A stretch of 12,918 nucleotides of DNA, taken from PVC group bacterium (GTDB taxonomy: Bacteria > Verrucomicrobiota > Kiritimatiellia > UBA8416 > PXDI01). Under the pieces are notes generated by a model, which saw only the letters and a list, made by a program, of their open reading frames with translations, had not been told where the DNA came from and ran no database searches. Location: assembly GCA_003565095.1 (NCBI GenBank), contig PXDI01000134.1:1-12918 (forward strand). The letters are read 5' to 3'. A program made the position numbers and the translations under genes. Below, piece after piece: positions 12,554 through 12,918 of this stretch; position 1 is the first letter of the stretch, and each line of letters opens with the position of its first letter.

Positions 12554-12918
12554 TTCAAAACACCCCCGGCTGTGATCTCGCGGCAAGCACCGTCCTTAAT
12601 CTGGAAAATCCGCGCTGCAAACATTTCCGCGAATCGCAAATCATGCGTGGCAAACAGCACCGCCGTACCCTCATCGGACAGTTCTCGCAACCCCTGTGCC
12701 AGTATTTCAAGATTTCCATTATCCAGCGCAACGGTTGGTTCATCAAGACACAGCAGTTTGTGCCTGCCAACCAGCAGCGAAGCCAGAGAAAGCCGCCTTT
12801 TCTCTCCGTAACTCAACGATAGCGGCAAGCGCCGCTCCATTCCAGCCAGTCCCATTCGTGTCAGAGCACGCGGCACCCCGGAATTTATCTGCGCCGGCGG
12901 ACATTTACGCTGCTCCAA
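12550..12918 (-). CDS. ECF/CbiO-type ABC ATPase (partial, C-terminal part)
   Basis: The C-terminal 122 residues are inside the window; the gene continues beyond base 12918, so the first codon shown is not a start. The ABC signature LSYGEKRRLSLA, Walker B LLCLDEPTVALD and the switch histidine in FATHDLRF are all present. Walker A lies outside. The motif style and the adjacent EcfT-like gene, coupled by ATGA, point to the energising ATPase of an ECF transporter. It is the most upstream gene seen in the operon ecfA-ecfT-fmdE, which is read right to left. Confidence 0.88.
   Translation of the reverse strand: MEQRKCPPAQINSGVPRALTRMGLAGMERRLPLSLSYGEKRRLSLASLLVGRHKLLCLDEPTVALDNGNLEILAQGLRELSDEGTAVLFATHDLRFAEMFAARIFQIKDGACREITAGGVLK

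Noticed and set aside
1..12918. CRISPR array, tRNA or rRNA genes
   Set aside because: I saw no regularly spaced repeats with unique spacers, no tRNA cloverleaf with T-loop GGTTCGA-type sequence, and no rRNA-like stretch.

Overview
The window is about 12.9 kb of bacterial DNA with moderate GC content. It mixes ordinary metabolic and transport genes with small toxin-antitoxin-like modules, relics of mobile elements and broken genes. I cannot assign a genus. The repeated CCCTTGG-type intergenic motifs, the stand-alone FmdE gene beside an ECF transporter, the DUF433/DUF5615 and DUF4160/DUF2442 pairs and the radical SAM and endonuclease fragments would suit an environmental bacterium, perhaps of the PVC group (Kiritimatiellota, Lentisphaerota and relatives). 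That is a weak inference from gene content.

Left part (1-4230). A short Phd/YefM-like antitoxin (174-335) ends inside the first copy of a ~73-bp near-identical direct repeat (core 291-363, 3 mismatches). The second copy lies at 1147-1219. Between the copies is a minus-strand pair, DUF4160 then DUF2442, of the kind often seen as a possible TA-like module. Next on the minus strand are a small winged-helix protein (2262-2636) and a PstS-like phosphate-binding protein (1346-2173) closed by a strong intrinsic terminator. The segment 2640-3284 is a scar: two 22-bp repeats resembling an IS21-family end, a start site with a strong Shine-Dalgarno and no intact gene, and an ORF that looks frameshifted at an A8 run. 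A DUF433/DUF5615 pair (VapBC-like) follows at 3285-3829. Then come about 400 bases without a gene but with two hairpins.

Middle (4233-10414). On the minus strand lie a core-domain TrmO-type tRNA methyltransferase gene with its own sigma70-like promoter and, upstream of it, a 953-residue superfamily 1 (UvrD/Rep-like) helicase. The helicase carries a RelE/ParE-like domain at its N-terminus and two ankyrin-like repeats in its C-terminal part. This fusion is the most unusual protein in the window. A divergent intergenic region with a perfect GGGTAA-A-TTACCC palindrome separates it from a plus-strand two-gene ABC exporter (ATPase plus a 481-residue permease, overlapping by ATGA).

Right part (10598-12918). 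Two truncated genes face each other: a radical SAM gene (plus) cut after about 117 residues, and a minus-strand endonuclease/exonuclease/phosphatase-family gene cut after about 32 residues. They meet at about 10945-10970, which implies a rearrangement breakpoint or an assembly join. A tightly coupled minus-strand operon follows: an ECF-type ATPase (partial, running off the window), an EcfT/CbiQ-like membrane protein, and an FmdE-family protein with a C-terminal zinc ribbon. The set probably serves uptake and handling of a metal or metal cofactor; the substrate is not visible.
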